A stretch of 64,000 nucleotides of DNA from Ailurus styani (lineage: Eukaryota > Chordata > Mammalia > Carnivora > Ailuridae): the NCBI GenBank assembly GCA_002007465.1, contig LNAC01000231.1, positions 1,010,140 to 1,074,139 on the forward strand, in the 5' to 3' direction. The notes below the pieces were generated by a model. The model was given only the letters and a program-made list of their open reading frames with translations. It made no database searches and had not been told where the DNA came from. Numbering within the stretch: position 1 is the first letter of the stretch; each line of letters starts with the position of its first letter. This document shows, piece after piece, positions 1-12,475 of the stretch. Position numbers and translations under genes: made by a program.

Positions 1-1087
1 TAATCTGGGAAACTTTATAGATAGGTACACACGTCTCTGTGTTTAAGTTGATTAATGGAGTTCATGTGATTATCTGCTCTTTGACCTGAGACCTCAAAAG
101 AGTGGGTATAGAAATAAAATAGAAACGACTAAGGGCAAAAATAAGAGGGCGAGAAGCATTCAGCTTTTTTTCTGGAAGGTGCATGAGAGTTGACTGATGA
201 GGAAGAGCAGAGGTCATGGCCTTAAGGACTCAGAATTGATGTAGCCCTGGAGAAGACCAGGAGAACCTTACAGAGGCTGGTCTGAACAGAAGGGGTAAAT
301 AAGTGGGGCTGAATCCCGGGAATTCATCAAAAGTTTGAGTACAACACAGGCTTCACGCTAAAGACCCACTGTCATCACACCACGGGTAACCAAGTTCTTA
401 CTCCCCAGCAAAAATTTCTAGGCAATCACAGAGAAGTAGCTTATTGTAATCTTACAAATGTTCTCAAGAGATTATTCTACAGATTTTGGTAGTACAATTA
501 CTAGACTCTGTTTAAATCAAATTCCAACAATCAAAGCTTTTAAATGATGCTCTAAGCTTTAAAAAAAATAACCTAGAAATGCCAGCAATTATTACTTTCT
601 GGGTGAGTTTTATGTCTCTTATAAATTTGCACAAACTTCACTCAACCTAGTGTAATGTGAGGAAGTCCAGAAAGATGGCCCCCTTACCTGCTTGTACTTT
701 CTTTCAGGCAAATTCATGTACAGTAAATTTACATACTAAAATGATTTGTAATTGTCACTCAGTCATCCTATAGAGCCTATTTATTCCATTCACCCTCCCA
801 CCAAGTATATACTACAATTGCCGACTGCCAACTTAATGAGTTATAGGTTAAGTACATGTGTGATTTCAACTCGGACTAAGTGCTTCCTGCTTCATGACAG
901 AAACAGAAACACCGTGTCCTCAAGTGAAACAGGTTTTTTTATACTAACATTAAACTCACATGAAATCTATACATTTGAAAATGAATTATACTACCACTCC
1001 AAATTTCCAAGAAACAATAATCTAACTAAATGACTAATGGTAATCCTTTGAAGATAAAATGTTCAATTATATGTTGCTGCAGCTTCG
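1..1087. other. AT-rich intronic DNA, no recognised feature
   Basis: No repeat family, exon or RNA gene was recognised. Open frames here are short, lack splice or codon context, and look like chance. Confidence 0.6.
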
Positions 1088-1170
1088 TTTACTAAAACCA
1101 AGATATAAAAGCAACTCAAGAATCCATCCATTCATCAATGGTAAAGAAGATCTCTCTCTCTCTCTCTCTG

Positions 1171-1215
<45 letters not shown>

Positions 1216-1590
1216 AATATTATTCGGCCACAGAAAGGGTGAGATCTTGCCATTTCCAACAACATGGATGGAACTAGAGAGTATAATACTAAGTGAAATA
1301 AGTCAGTAAAAGAAAAAGGAATGTCACTTGATTTCACTCATATGTGGAAATTAGGAAACAAAACAAAGAAAATGAGACAAACAAAAGAAACAGACTCTTA
1401 GTTAAGAGCAAACTGATAGTTGCTAGAGGGGAGGTAAGTGGGGAGTGAGTAAAACAGAGAAAGGTGATCAAGAGTACACTTATCTTGATGAGCCCTGAGT
1501 AATGTGAAGAATTGCTGAATCACTATATTGTACACCTGGAACTAGCATAACACTGGATGTTAATTGTACTTCAATTTAAAAAAGAAGAAA
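1088..1590 (+). mobile_element. L1 3' end (ORF2 C-terminus and 3'UTR)
   Basis: The stretch follows the carnivoran L1 end. It has the ORF2 tail motif 'gaatattattcggcc', then 'acaacatggatggaact', 'aagtgaaataagtcag' and 'gatttcactcatatgtgg', then the 3'UTR with 'ctgaatcactatattgtac' and an A-rich tail near 1575. It is 5' truncated near 'ccaagatataaaagcaac'. A dinucleotide array has expanded within it. The copy is antisense to LAMA2. Target-site duplications were not clear. Confidence 0.85.
1151..1213. repeat. compound microsatellite (CT)n(AC)n
   Basis: About 20 bases of CT units are followed by about 43 bases of AC units. They sit between the L1 ORF2 segments 'ggtaaagaagat' and 'ggaatattattc', so the array grew inside the L1 copy. 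It is likely to be polymorphic in length. Confidence 0.95.
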
Positions 1591-3627
1591 GAAATTGCAA
1601 GGAAATAAAAACTAATGAGGTCATAGATTAAGAGAGCCTCTAGAGTATTGAATGCAGTATGTGACTTCAGGTGCACCCTGATTCAACCAAACAGCTGTTA
1701 AAACAAACTCGGAAGTAACTGTGATGAATCTGAATACTGAATGGATATTTATCAGTATTAAAGTAGTAGCAATAGTGCTAAATTTTAGATGTGGCAATGG
1801 TTTTATTTACAGAAGAGCTGTATCCTTCAGAAATACATATTAAAATATTTATAGAGAGAGTGATATATATGGAATTTGCTTCTAAATAATCTAGGGGGCA
1901 GGATAGGGTATGGATAAGTGTAGAATTGCCACAAGAAAGGCCATGAGTTAATTCTTACAGGTGGGTGTCTGGTACACCTGGGACTATGATATTCTTTCTT
2001 CTATAATGTTTTGGGGGTATGTTGGGAAATTTTTATAATCAGAATTTAAAATGTTACTATTGCATCTTATTTTAATAAACAAATGATTGTCTTTTACACA
2101 GTGGTTTTACCACTACTGGTAATTTAGTGCTTGTTCTTACTGAGCAAATGTTTAATGCGCTTTCTTTTTTATCTGGATAAATGTGAACTCTGCTTCATAC
2201 TGTGACTACACTGTATCCTAAGCTCAATAAATATATCTTAATAATTCTTTCAAATTAATTATCAACTATAAAGGGCATTGGTGGCTCAGAAGGTATCAAA
2301 ATTTTAGTTCAGTCTTAAGAAAACTAGTAACACGAGTGAATGGAATCCAAATTGGAATGAATAAGGTCCTCCCCCAGCTTATTAATGCCTTTAGTACTTC
2401 ATGCTTCATTAAGTTGCTATCATTTTTAACAATGTTAGCTGCAGGTAAAACTCAGACAAGTTAGCACTGCCCTTGACATCTCTTCTCTCCTCATATATTT
2501 TCCTCTTATCTGGAACAATCTATGGTTTCAAAGAGTGACCTGCCTCCTGTGAACAAGCCATTGGCACAGCATGGCTTTCACACCAGCTACTGGTAAAAGA
2601 GCAGGTAGGCTGGGTCCCCCATAGAACATGACAGTCCTTTCAATGAAGCCATCACAGAACACAATATTGGTGTGAATCACAGACAATCAGAAATGTGACA
2701 GTTTAAAGCTTGCCTTCTAAAAATTATTCACCCTTGAGAAATACTGAGCATTGTCTTTGTTTTTGCGCTTCTATAGTTAACCAGGGTGAGAAGAATCTAT
2801 GCATTCTCCAATTTATGACATTGCAGACATGAATGAATCACTCTAGTTCAAAGCATTTGGGGAATAATAGCAAAGATTTGTAGTGATGAGAAGAGTTAGA
2901 AATACAACGTTAACAGTGTAGAATAACAAATCAAAGACAGAATAAAACTTTCTGATCTTGGTTCATGAATTCTTTCAACAGATCAGAGTCACTTAACACT
3001 TATTCAATTTTAGCTATTACCAATGAAATAGAAAGAACTATTTTCATGTTGATATACTGTCCTACTAACTTGTTTTTCTTTAGGGACTTTCTTAAGAGTA
3101 GTCTACACCCTCTGTTTTTTTATAACTTTACTATCCATTCTCTAGTTAACCCCTAACAGCCCACCTACTTTAATCACTTTCAGAAGAGTTACCAGAAACC
3201 TGGTTGAAAAATTCATATTTTTTTTCTCATCTTCATCTTCTTTGAAGTCTCTACAGCTTTTGACTGCTGCTCTCCCCATTTTAGGAACTCTCTTTAACTT
3301 TGGGGGGGGAGTGTATTGACACTATTTATAATTTAGGGATCAAAAAAATTGTGTTCCTAATGTAGCTTTTCACCTAAAATGGAAAGTAAACAATAGGAAA
3401 GGAGGGAGTAAAGACAGAAAATGTGTTCAGAAGAGAGCATGTCCTGAATTTCTCTCCAAACCTTGTATGGGTCCACCTGCTGTGGTTCTTTTCAATTCAA
3501 GTTTCCTTAACAAAGGGATGCCTCAATGTTCTACTTCCTAAAAATCTTTTCCTTGGGGAAAGTTACCTTTTATCTAAAGCCTGGCATTTGCCAGAAACTA
3601 CAGCATGCAGAAGTGTGTTTCTGTGTG
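1591..3627. other. intronic DNA, no recognised feature
   Basis: AT-rich sequence with no repeat family I can name. A 10-base match to a SINEC head near 2281 does not extend. Short pyrimidine-rich runs occur near 3220-3300, including an 8-G run at 3302. Confidence 0.55.
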
Positions 3628-3820
3628 GGCGCCTGGGTGGCTCAGTGGGTTAAAGCCTCTGCCTTCGGCTCAGGTCATGATCTCAGGGTCCTGGGATCGA
3701 GGCCCGCATCAGGCTCTCTGCTCAGTGGGGAGCCTGCTTCCTCCTCTCTCTCTGCCTGCCTCTTTGCCTACTTGTGATCTCTCTCTCTGTCAAATAAAAA
3801 AATAAAATCTTAAAAAAAAA
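3628..3820 (+). mobile_element. CAN-SINE (SINEC)
   Basis: A complete copy: tRNA-like head 'ggcgcctgggtggctcagtg', the 'ggtcatgatctcagggtcct' B-box region, the CT-rich middle, the module 'gcctacttgtgatctctctc', then an AATAAA-containing A-rich tail. No clear target-site duplication was found. It lies antisense to LAMA2. Confidence 0.97.
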
Positions 3821-5274
3821 TAAGAAGCTCTTTTAAAAAGAAAACAGAACTCTTACCACCGGAGAAAATCAAGACTAATCAAATTAGGACTCAAAAGGGA
3901 AAAAGAATGCTTAAGAAGTGACATAGGATAATTTTTAACATTGAAATCCTTCCAACTAAGCAAGTTATAAACACAAAAAGTCATGGTCATAGTTGTCCAG
4001 AAAAAAAGAGCAAATAATTTGAGATACTCTATAGAACAATGTCCTGCTGTGAGCAGCCTATTACCTCTTAACATGATTAATTTATATAAGATCCTTCGCT
4101 ACAAAAAAACGCACACACATTTCCATTTAAAGTATAACAAAATATTGTCATTCTATTCTGATTTTGAAATCACTGTCCAATAGAATAATCACAATATCTA
4201 GAAACAAATCATAAAGAACCATACATCTATGGGAAACGGACATGGTATTTCACCAACATGTAATCAAGCTCTATCTCATATGTGATATCCAAGGCACACA
4301 AAACCCATAGGGCTACTTGAACAGTTTGATCAACTGTCATTACTCAGCAACAGTTGGTAAGCTGCAAGGTCATCAGTAGCAAAATCTGACACTATGAATT
4401 GAATCCATCTACATAGCAGAGACTGATGACGGCAGAACATCCATACGATTTCACCATAAGCAAATATGGAGGAATAACTGTAAAAAGAGACACTATAATC
4501 AACAGTTTAATGAAGTGTTTCATTACAAAACCAAGATCCTGTTAAACCTAAATATGCTGAGGATTGTTGCAAAGTAAATGCAGCTGGTAACAAAGCACTA
4601 CACGAGGTATGAAGAATGAGGCCTCCTTCCTTATCGCAGTGAGTATAAGAATGGTCTTGCAATTAGGTGGCCATAAACACCAGGTAGTATGGTCACTTTT
4701 TGGAAACAGACTTTACGCACATTTTGCGTGGAGGAGACCCTCCTTCTATTGTTTGCCCCCGTCAGCACAATATACCATCAAGTATCATCACTGATAAAAG
4801 TGAAGAATAGTCCTATGACTACTAAAATCCTTGAATCTAATTTTTTGTGTGTCGAGGTCATTTTAAAATTATAACACAAACCAAAAGAAGGTCATAATTT
4901 AAATTGTAGATATTCTTGACATGAACAATAGTTTAGACATGCATCAGGAGCTTAAAGTACACAACATACTGGAAAAACTTCAGATCAATTTTTGCAGACT
5001 AAACATAAATGCAATTATTTAAATAGGAACAGAATATATTTAAATGTCTACATTCTCAGTAATCTCTTTAGAAAGGTTTGAGAGGGAATATTCAAATGGG
5101 GATGGGGGGGGTCCTTGATTAAGAAGGATGGGAAGGACAATTATACCCACAGTCAAATTTGCTTCGGCTAGCATTACTCTCACCTCCCCCCTACCCAAGA
5201 TTCCCATTATAGATTCTACAATTCTGTACATTCATACATATTTTAAAGGCCCACAAAGTGTTACATTAATTAGT
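3821..5274. other. intronic DNA, no recognised feature
   Basis: AT-rich unique-looking sequence. No exon-like splice pairs, repeat families or RNA genes were recognised. A short G run occurs at 5102-5110. Confidence 0.55.
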
Positions 5275-5445
5275 TCATTGATTCATGTATTCTACATATC
5301 TTATTGAGTAACACATTACTTATTCTGCCAGCCTTTAAAGTAAGTGTTGAAATATAGAGGTTAATATAACGCTATTGCTCTTTCATAGGGATTATGTTCT
5401 AAAAGCAGGCAATCCACCAGTGATGTGCTTCATGAAGCCAGCCTA
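5275..5445 (-). mobile_element. L2 relic (3' end, antisense)
   Basis: Reads like the reverse complement of an L2 3' end: 'ttcattgattcatg...ttattgagta', then a region comparable to the usual 'gatacagcagtgaacaagac' and 'ctcatggagcttacattcta' blocks. It is strongly diverged and stops where the next L1 begins. A homology search is needed to confirm it. Confidence 0.5.
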
Positions 5446-5460
5446 CACCGGCTTTCAAAA

Positions 5461-6255
5461 GTCAACTGTTGGCGAGGATGTGGAGAAAAGGGAACACTTG
5501 TATACTACTGATGGGAATGTGAACTGGTTCAGCTGCAAAGAAAAATAGTATGGAGGTTCCTCAGAAAATTAAAATAGATCTACCATATGACCCAGAAATT
5601 CCACTTCTGGGAATATACCCAAAGGAACTGAAAATAAGATATTCAAGAAATATCTGCACTCCCATATTTATTGTAGGCTTATTCACAATAACCAAGATAT
5701 AGAAACAACCCAAGTGCCCGTCAATGGAAGAATGCATATGTATATACATATACATGCTTGCATATTATTCAGCCATGAGAAATAAGGATGTCCTGTCATT
5801 TTCAACAACATGGATGAACTTGAGCAGATTATGCTGAAATAAATCATACACAGAAAAATAACACAAGTTATTATATCACTTTATATGTAGAATCTAAAAA
5901 GGCCAAACCCCTAAAGACAGAACAAAATGATGGTTACCATGGGATGAGGATGGGGTGGAGAAGAGAGATGTCTTAAGGTACAAACCTGCAATGAGTAGTA
6001 AATAAACCCTAGAGATCTAATGAACAGTATGGTAAATTCAGACAATAATATTGCATTATAATTATCAAACTTGCTAAGACACTAGAATTAAATTATTCCA
6101 GCCACTAAAAAGAGATGATAATTATATAAAGTGATAGAGGTGCTAATTATCACTAAAGTGGCAATCATATTACAATATATAAATGTGTCAACATGTTGTA
6201 TACCTCAAATTTTCACAATGTTATATATCAAGTATATTTCAATTAAAAAAAGCCA
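5461..6255 (+). mobile_element. older L1 3' end (L1MA-like)
   Basis: It starts at 'ttggcgaggatgtggagaaa' and runs through the ORF2 C-terminal region ('ccatatgacccagaaattcc', 'gggaatatacccaaaggaac') into an older type of 3'UTR. That UTR has 'acagaacaaaatgatggtta', 'gtataaattcagaca'-like text and 'caacatgttgtatacctcaa', ending in 'tatatttcaattaaaaaaag'. The 3'UTR differs from the younger carnivoran copies nearby, so this is an older insertion. Confidence 0.85.
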
Positions 6256-6483
6256 ATTGTATGGATTTCTTCCCAATTCCTTGTTCAATATGACATCATA
6301 TTGGAAATTGAAATCAGTCCTAATGGGGGTTTTTATACCATGGAAATTGGCTAACACTACAAATCATGGCTGTTTATCTTTACCTTCTGGAGAGCCAGTT
6401 GTTAAACACTTGCCAGGACTCCACTGTAGCAAACAAGGTAAGTGAATAAATAATACAATTTTAGGTAGATGTTTCTACAATAG
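6256..6483. other. intronic DNA, no recognised feature
   Basis: A short stretch between an L1 and an L2 relic, with no recognised element. Confidence 0.5.
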
Positions 6484-6960
6484 ATGGTGATCAGGGAACA
6501 GTTTTCTAAGAGGGTGACCTTGCAGAGACTTTGGTGACATGAGAGATGAAACTATGTCAAGATCCTGGGAAAGAGCATTGAAGGCAGAAGAAATGGCAAG
6601 TATAGAGAGCCTGGTGTAAGGATGAATTTGGTTCATCTCAAGAAGGACTATGTGGCTAGAATGAAACAGGATCAACAGATTGTGACTAGCTACGATGTTG
6701 GAGAAGTACAAAAGGCCAGGTCAGGCAAGCTCTGCAGGATGTGGCATGGAGTATGCACATTAGTCTATGCATGTCAGGAAGCCACAGAAGGATTTTGAGC
6801 AGAGGGATGAAAAAATCCAATGTATATTTTTAAAAGATTATTGTGGCTTCTGTTTGGTAGTTAGGCTACGAAGAGGAGATGTGAAAGCAAAGAGACTAAT
6901 GCAGGGGGCTATTCTAGTCTTGGTAAGAGATGATGGTGGCTTAGAATAGTGTGGGAGAGG
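6484..6960 (-). mobile_element. L2 relic (antisense)
   Basis: Several blocks match the reverse complement of the L2 3' region in the right order: 'gatcctgggaaagagcattg', 'gaaggactatgtggctagaa', 'ggccaggtcaggcaagctct', 'gaagccacagaaggattttg', 'ttattgtggcttctgtttgg' and 'ggtaagagatgatggtggct'. This is an ancient mammalian LINE and is not coding. Confidence 0.8.
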
Positions 6961-7244
6961 TGCAGATAATAAATGGTCAGATACAAGATATATTTTGTAG
7001 GTCAGGTTTGCAGAACTTGAATAAGGGGTATGAAGGGAAAATAATCCAAGGTAATTCCCAGAACTTTTATTTATTTTTATTTATTTACTTCAATAAATGG
7101 ATTAAGAATGGTACTTCACTGAGAAAGTGCATGTTAAGGGCTGGGAAATCATGAGGTTGCTGTTCTGAGCTATACAATATGGGATGCCACATTAGATGTT
7201 CTAGTGGAGATGCTGGTTGAAAGACTCAGTATAGCAATAAATGG

Positions 7245-7430
7245 GCTCTGGCAACTTGTGACAGTTTCCTAATCTTTCCATGCCTCATTTTTTTTCCCAC
7301 CAGGACAACGGAAATAATAATACACCCCACCACAAAGTTGTGAGGATTACAAAACATGGTATCTGTGAAGTGCTAGAGCAATGTCCAGCTCATGTTAAGC
7401 ACTCATTAAATATTAGTTATTATAATCAGT
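7245..7430 (+). mobile_element. MIR SINE relic
   Basis: MIR core and 3' part in order: 'gacagtttcctaatctttcc', 'ggaaataataatacacccca', 'aaagttgtgaggattacaaa', 'gtgaagtgctagagcaatg', 'ttaagcactcattaaatatt'. It is sense on the plus strand and strongly diverged. Confidence 0.8.
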
Positions 7431-8097
7431 AGCAATACTTTCATCTATTTCCTAGCTGATACATAAGATATGTTGTTAGTTTTCATATAATCTTGAAAAG
7501 GAAAGAACATTGCATATCAAGTGCAAGAGGATCTATTTTGAAACTTTTAACTGAAAGAGAGAGACAGACAAAAAAAAATAGATTAGACAATAAATATCTT
7601 CTAATTGAGGGTAAAGTCCTCACTCCCATCAATCCTTATAATTCACCAGCCAACATCATGTTTAATTTTGGATTTTTTGGTTTGGTTTGATTATTGTAAT
7701 GAATAGAGAATGAAGAAGAGGGATAGTAAATAATACAATAATTGAATACATCTTTAAATTTATTTAATTATTGATTTATGCCTTGTTTTGAAAGGTCACA
7801 TTGCTTGCTCCTATGATATATGCAAGTACTATAAAGTTGATGGCATTTCCTGAGATCCTGCTAGGTGTTCTGTCTCCCTTATCTTACCTTAGAATTTTAG
7901 GGCGTCCACAACCCCAAGGAGGTCTGGAATGAGGAACATGATCTATGAGACCAGATGTCTGAGATTTAATTTTTAAATAACTAAATCTCAAAGACCATAC
8001 AATTACATGAGGAAGATGTTCATAATATAGTATCAAGTTAACAAAACACAGTTGGAAAGGACACACAACTTTAGCTATAGTATGTTACCAATTTAAA
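7431..8097. other. intronic DNA, no recognised feature
   Basis: AT-rich sequence without a recognised repeat or exon. Confidence 0.5.
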
Positions 8098-8105
8098 ATG
8101 CATGT

Positions 8106-9012
8106 GTAGTATCCAGAATATATAAAGAACTTATAAAATTCAATACCCCCCCAAAACCCAAATAATCCAATTACCAAATGGGCAGAAGACATGAATAGAC
8201 ATTTTTCCAAAGAAGACATACAGATGGCCAACCGACACATGAAAATATATCCAACATCACTCATCATCAGGGATATACAAATCAAAACTACAATGGGATA
8301 TCCCCTCACACCTATCAGAATGGCTAAAATCAACAACACAAAAAACATTAAGTGTTGGTGAGGATGTGGAGGGAGGGGAACACTCCTGCACTGTTGGTGG
8401 AAACGCAAACTGGTGCCACCACTCCAAAAAACAGTATGGAGTTTCTTCAAAAAGTTAAAAATGAAACTACCCTACAACCCAGCAATTGTACTACTAGGTA
8501 TTTAACCAAAGAATAAAAAAGTACTAATTCAAAGAGATACATGTATCTCAATGTTTATAGAAGCATTATCAACAATAGCCAAACCATAGAAAGAGCCCAA
8601 ATGTCCACTGACTGATGAATGGATAAAGGAGATGTGGCATATATATAAACTACAATAATACTCAGCCACAAAAAGAATGAAATCTTGCTGTTTGCAGCAA
8701 TATGGATGGAGCGAGAGAGGATAATGCTAAGCGAAATAAGTCAGAGGACAAATACCATGTGATTTTACTCATATGTAGAATTTAAGAAAAAAAAAACAAA
8801 TGAGCAAAGAGGGAAAAAAAAGAGAGAGAGAGAGAGGTAAACCAAGAAACAGACCCTTAAGGGAGGGGGGTTGGAGAAATAGGTGATGGGGATTAAGAAG
8901 CGCACTTGTGATGAGCACTGGGTGTTATATGAAAGTGCTGAATCACTATATTGTACACCTGAAACTAATGTTACATTGTATGTTAACTGGAATATAAATA
9001 AAAACTTAAAAG
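8106..9012 (+). mobile_element. 5'-truncated L1 with target-site duplication
   Basis: ORF2 C-terminal region ('aatgggcagaagacatgaat', 'ttccaaagaagacatacaga', 'gttggtgaggatgtggaggg') followed by the carnivoran 3'UTR ('gatgagcactgggtgttata', 'atcactatattgtacacctg') and the tail 'aataaaaacttaaaag'. The 8-base word 'atgcatgt' flanks it at 8098-8105 and 9013-9020, consistent with a target-site duplication. ORF2 is broken. The copy is antisense to LAMA2. Confidence 0.9.
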
Positions 9013-9020
9013 ATGCATGT

Positions 9021-9604
9021 CTATTTGTATGTGTGTTTAGGTGTTGGTGTGGGGGATACAGAAGAGAAATGAAAGGAAATAAATCCAAATATTAATGCTA
9101 TTAACAAACTTTTATAAGATAATAAAGCATAATCTCTATTCAAAAATTAGTTAATGAGAAAAGAATTGATAAATATAGCTACACTTGCTATGAAATCTGG
9201 GTAAAAATCTCAAGATGCATATGAAAAGAAAATTAATAGGAAAGTTCAATGGAAAAGCCAAATGTTTTAAGAATTAAATTTAAAAATACTCATTTTAAAC
9301 CACATTGGAAATAGAAAAATGTGATGATTTTAAGAGATAAAGAAGATGTTCAAAGAATTCCACTTTTATGGAAGAATGTCATTCACAAGTTATTTTGGAA
9401 CTGGATTTTTTAATGAAAATCAAAGAAATTAAAGCTAGCCAATATGGTCAGTATTCTGACAGGTACAAAGATCATTCTCAGAAAACTGACAATATAGCTA
9501 AATTTAGGCCTTTACATAAGAGTCTCATTTTTATAATTTATAATATCATCTACTGTAACTGTATTCTTAAGAAAGAATCCCCAAATTATGTAATCAATAG
9601 ATAC
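9021..9604. other. intronic DNA, no recognised feature
   Basis: AT-rich stretch with no recognised element. A long open frame beginning at 9368 runs into the L1 fragment that follows and is judged to be chance. Confidence 0.5.
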
Positions 9605-9975
9605 AAATTTTTTTTATTAGTTTTAGCAGTAGAATTTAGTGACTCATCAGTTGCATATAACGGCCTGTGCTCATTCCATCAAGTGCCCTCCTTAACGCCC
9701 ATCACCCAAGGAACCCCTCCTCTCACCCACCTCCCCTCCAGCAACCCTCAGTCTGTTTCCTACAGTTCAGTGTCTCTTATGGCAAGAGAGACCAAAGCAA
9801 AAATGAACTATTGGGACTTCGTCAAGATAAAAAGCTTTTGCATAGCAAGGGAACTGTCAACAAAACCAAAAGGCACCCTGATGGAATGGGAGAAGATATT
9901 TACAAATGTCTTATCAGATAAAGGGCTAGTATCCAAAATCTATAAAAACTTCTCAAACTTAGCACCCAAGTTACA
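9605..9975 (-). mobile_element. L1 with 5' inversion (twin-priming structure)
   Basis: The left part (about 9605-9780) is the L1 3'UTR in antisense: a T run, then 'gactcatcagttgcatataa', 'gcccatcacccaaggaaccc' and 'caaccctcagtctgtttcct'. The right part (about 9785-9975) is L1 ORF2 in sense: 'aaatgaactattgggacttc', 'gaatgggagaagatatttac', 'gataaagggctagtatccaa'. Read on the minus strand, this is an inverted upstream segment joined to a sense 3' end and A tail, the classic twin-priming product. Flanking duplications were not clear. Confidence 0.85.
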
Positions 9976-10457
9976 AGTGTTTTTTGCTGAAACTAAATCT
10001 TTTAAAAAAACAGGCTCCTACTGGAAAAGTAACACATTCCATCCTAATTTTATTGACTATTTATAAAATTTAGATTACTGAAAAGTTATTAACTGAAAAG
10101 TTAAGTCTAGGAGGTTGAATTAGCCATTTATGCTATTCCTGAGTGAGGAATAATCTACATAATGCTATTATAGAGAAAGGAAATAATATAATTAAGAAAG
10201 TAATATCATAGCAACACAAAGAAGAAAGCTCAGAAACAGGCAGATTCAGCAAAGCTGTCCATCGATTCAATAGCTATTCATTTGGCACCTATTGTATGCC
10301 AGTCACCACACAGATGTTCAAAAAATAATGATATTGTGTAAAGGAATTACCAAGAACTCTTATATATTTCTACACTTAAATAGTATAACATGAAATGATG
10401 TCTTTTAATCCAACCATCCAATACAAGTTTCATTTCAAGCATAAAACATTATTTTGT
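9976..10457. other. intronic DNA, no firm feature
   Basis: Mostly unrecognised. About 10265-10310 ('ttcatttggcacctattgta', 'tgccagtcac') weakly resembles the antisense L2 3' terminus but is too short to call. Confidence 0.5.
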
Positions 10458-10705
10458 CAAAGTTCCATGTTTTTGGGTGCCTGGGTGGCTCAGTGGGTTA
10501 AAGCCGCTGCCTTCGGCTCAGGTCATGATCCCAGGGTCCTGGGATCGAGGACTACATCGGGCTCTCTGCTCGGCAGAGAGCCTGCTTCCTCCTCTCTCTC
10601 TGCCTGCCTCTCTGCCTACTTGTAATCTCTCTCTGTGTCAAATGAATAAATAAAATCTTTAAAAACAAACAAACAAACAAACAAAAAACCAAAGTTCCAT
10701 GTTTT
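10458..10705 (+). mobile_element. CAN-SINE (SINEC) with perfect 16-bp target-site duplication
   Basis: The SINE body spans about 10475-10689, with head 'gggtgcctgggtggctcagt', the B-box region, 'ctgcctacttgtaatctctc', and a tail that has become (CAAA)n. The 16-base word 'caaagttccatgtttt' flanks it at 10458-10473 and 10690-10705. The perfect duplication indicates a fairly recent insertion. It is antisense to LAMA2. Confidence 0.98.
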
Positions 10706-10975
10706 AATGAATATTTTGATTGAAATATAAGACTTGGAAAAAACCCAGATATTTGACATACAGAGTAAACAAGTTAGTAATCATTCATTTTTTCCCAAGT
10801 TGTTTTAGCACCTTAACTTTCATTTTCTACATTTGAGAACAATATAAGAAATGTATAATTTCTTGTTTTAAAATGTTACATTTATTTTCTATGTGTTCAG
10901 AAATGTTTCTTTTGTAAAAGTTAGAGTATGGAATTCTATTTAATGTCTTTATGTAATAAAGTACTTTAACAGTTA

Positions 10976-12475
10976 TACAGAAAATTGGACACCTATGTAT
11001 AGAAGAATGAAACTCGACCATTCTCTTACACCACACACAAAGATACACTCAAAGTGGATAAAAGACTTCAACATGAGAAATCCATCAAAATCCTAGAGGA
11101 GAACATAAGCAGTAACCTCTTCAACATGGGCCACAGCAACTTCTTTCAAGACACTTCTCCAAAGGCAAAGGAAACGAAAGCGAAAATGAACTTTTGGGAC
11201 TTTGTCAAGATAAAAATCTTCTGCACAACAAAGGAAACAGTCAATAAAACAAAGAGGTAACCCACGGAATGGGAGAAGATATTCACAAATGACACTACAG
11301 ACAAAGGGCTGATACCCAAGATCTATAAAGAACTCCTCAAACTCAACATCCAAAAAACATATACTCATGTCAAAAAATGGGCAAGAGACATAAAGACACT
11401 TCTCCAATGAAGACATACAAATGGCTAGCAGACACATGAAAAAATGTTCATCATCATTAGCCATCAGGGAAATTCAAATCAAAACCACACTGAGGGTGCC
11501 TGGGTGGCTCAGTGGGTTAAAGCCTCTGCCTTCAGCTCAGGTCATGATCTCAGGGTCCTGGGATTGAGGCCCGCATCAGGCTCCCTGCTTGGCAGGGAGC
11601 CTGCTTCCTCCTCTCTCTGCCTACCTCTCAGCCTACTTATGATCTCTCTCTCTCTCCCTGTCAAATAAATAAATAAAATCTTAAAAAAAAAAAAAACAAC
11701 AAAAAACAAACCACACTGAGATGACATCTTACACCAGTTAGAATGGCCAAAATTAACAGGACAGGAAACAACAAGTGTCGGGGAGGATGTGGGGAAACGG
11801 GAACCCTCCTACAGTGTTGGTGGGAATACAAGTTGGTGCAACCACTTTGGAAAACAGTGTGGAGATTCCTCAAAAAATTAAAAATAGAGCTACCATATGA
11901 CCTTGCAATTGCACTACTGGGTATTTACCCCAAAAATACAGGTGTATTGAAAAGAAGGGCCATATGCACCCCAATGTTCATAGCAGCAATGTCCACAATT
12001 GCCAAACTGTGGAAAGAGCCAAGATTCCTTTCAACAGACGAATGGATAAAGAAGATATGGTCCATATACACAATGGAATATTATGCAGCCATCAAAATGA
12101 TGAATACCCAACTTTTGCAACAATGTGGATGGGACTGGAGGGGATTATGCTGGGTGAAATAAGTCAAGCAGAGAAAATCAATTATCATATAGTTTCACTT
12201 ACTTGTAGAGCATAAGGAATAACATGGAGGACATTAGGAGAAGGAAAGAAAAAGTGAATTGGGGGAAATCGGGGTGGGGGGAGATGAACGATGAGAGACT
12301 GTGGCCTCTGAGAAATAGACTGAGGGTTTTGGAGGGGAGAAGAGTGGGGGATGGGTGAGCCTGGTGGTGGGTATTAAGAAGGGCACCTATTGTATGGAGC
12401 TCTGGGTGTGGTGCATAAACAATGAATCTTGGAACACTGAAAAAATAAAATTAAATTTAAAAAATTAAAAAATAA
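10976..12475 (+). mobile_element. 5'-truncated L1 (ORF2 C-terminal third and 3'UTR), interrupted by a SINEC
   Basis: It starts at 'aaaattggacacctatgtat' within ORF2 and runs through 'catcaaaatcctagaggaga', 'ttttgggactttgtcaagat' and the zinc-finger-like C-terminus to a 3'UTR of the 'cataaggaataacatggagg' type, ending in an A-rich tail near 12475. Stretches of the ORF2 frame survive (about 11743-12162) but frameshifts and the SINE insertion kill it. Its 3'UTR type is shared with the L1 inserted at 34456 and differs from the other copies. Confidence 0.92.
11495..11707 (+). mobile_element. CAN-SINE (SINEC) inserted in L1
   Basis: A complete SINEC sits inside the L1 with target-site duplication 'aaaccacactgag' at 11482-11494 and 11708-11720. 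The L1 reading resumes exactly after the second copy. The SINE is therefore younger than the L1. Confidence 0.98.

Noticed and set aside
2279..2296. Possible SINEC head ('ggtggctcagaaggt')
   Set aside because: The match is about ten bases and does not extend into the rest of a SINEC.
3628..3700. tRNA-like head of SINECs
   Set aside because: Derived from tRNA-Lys but lacking a proper cloverleaf and found at the start of full SINEs, so not tRNA genes.
9368..10066. 232-codon open frame, the longest in the window
   Set aside because: It crosses AT-rich unique DNA, an antisense L1 3'UTR and a sense ORF2 piece, with no single protein family. A chance frame over a rearranged L1.
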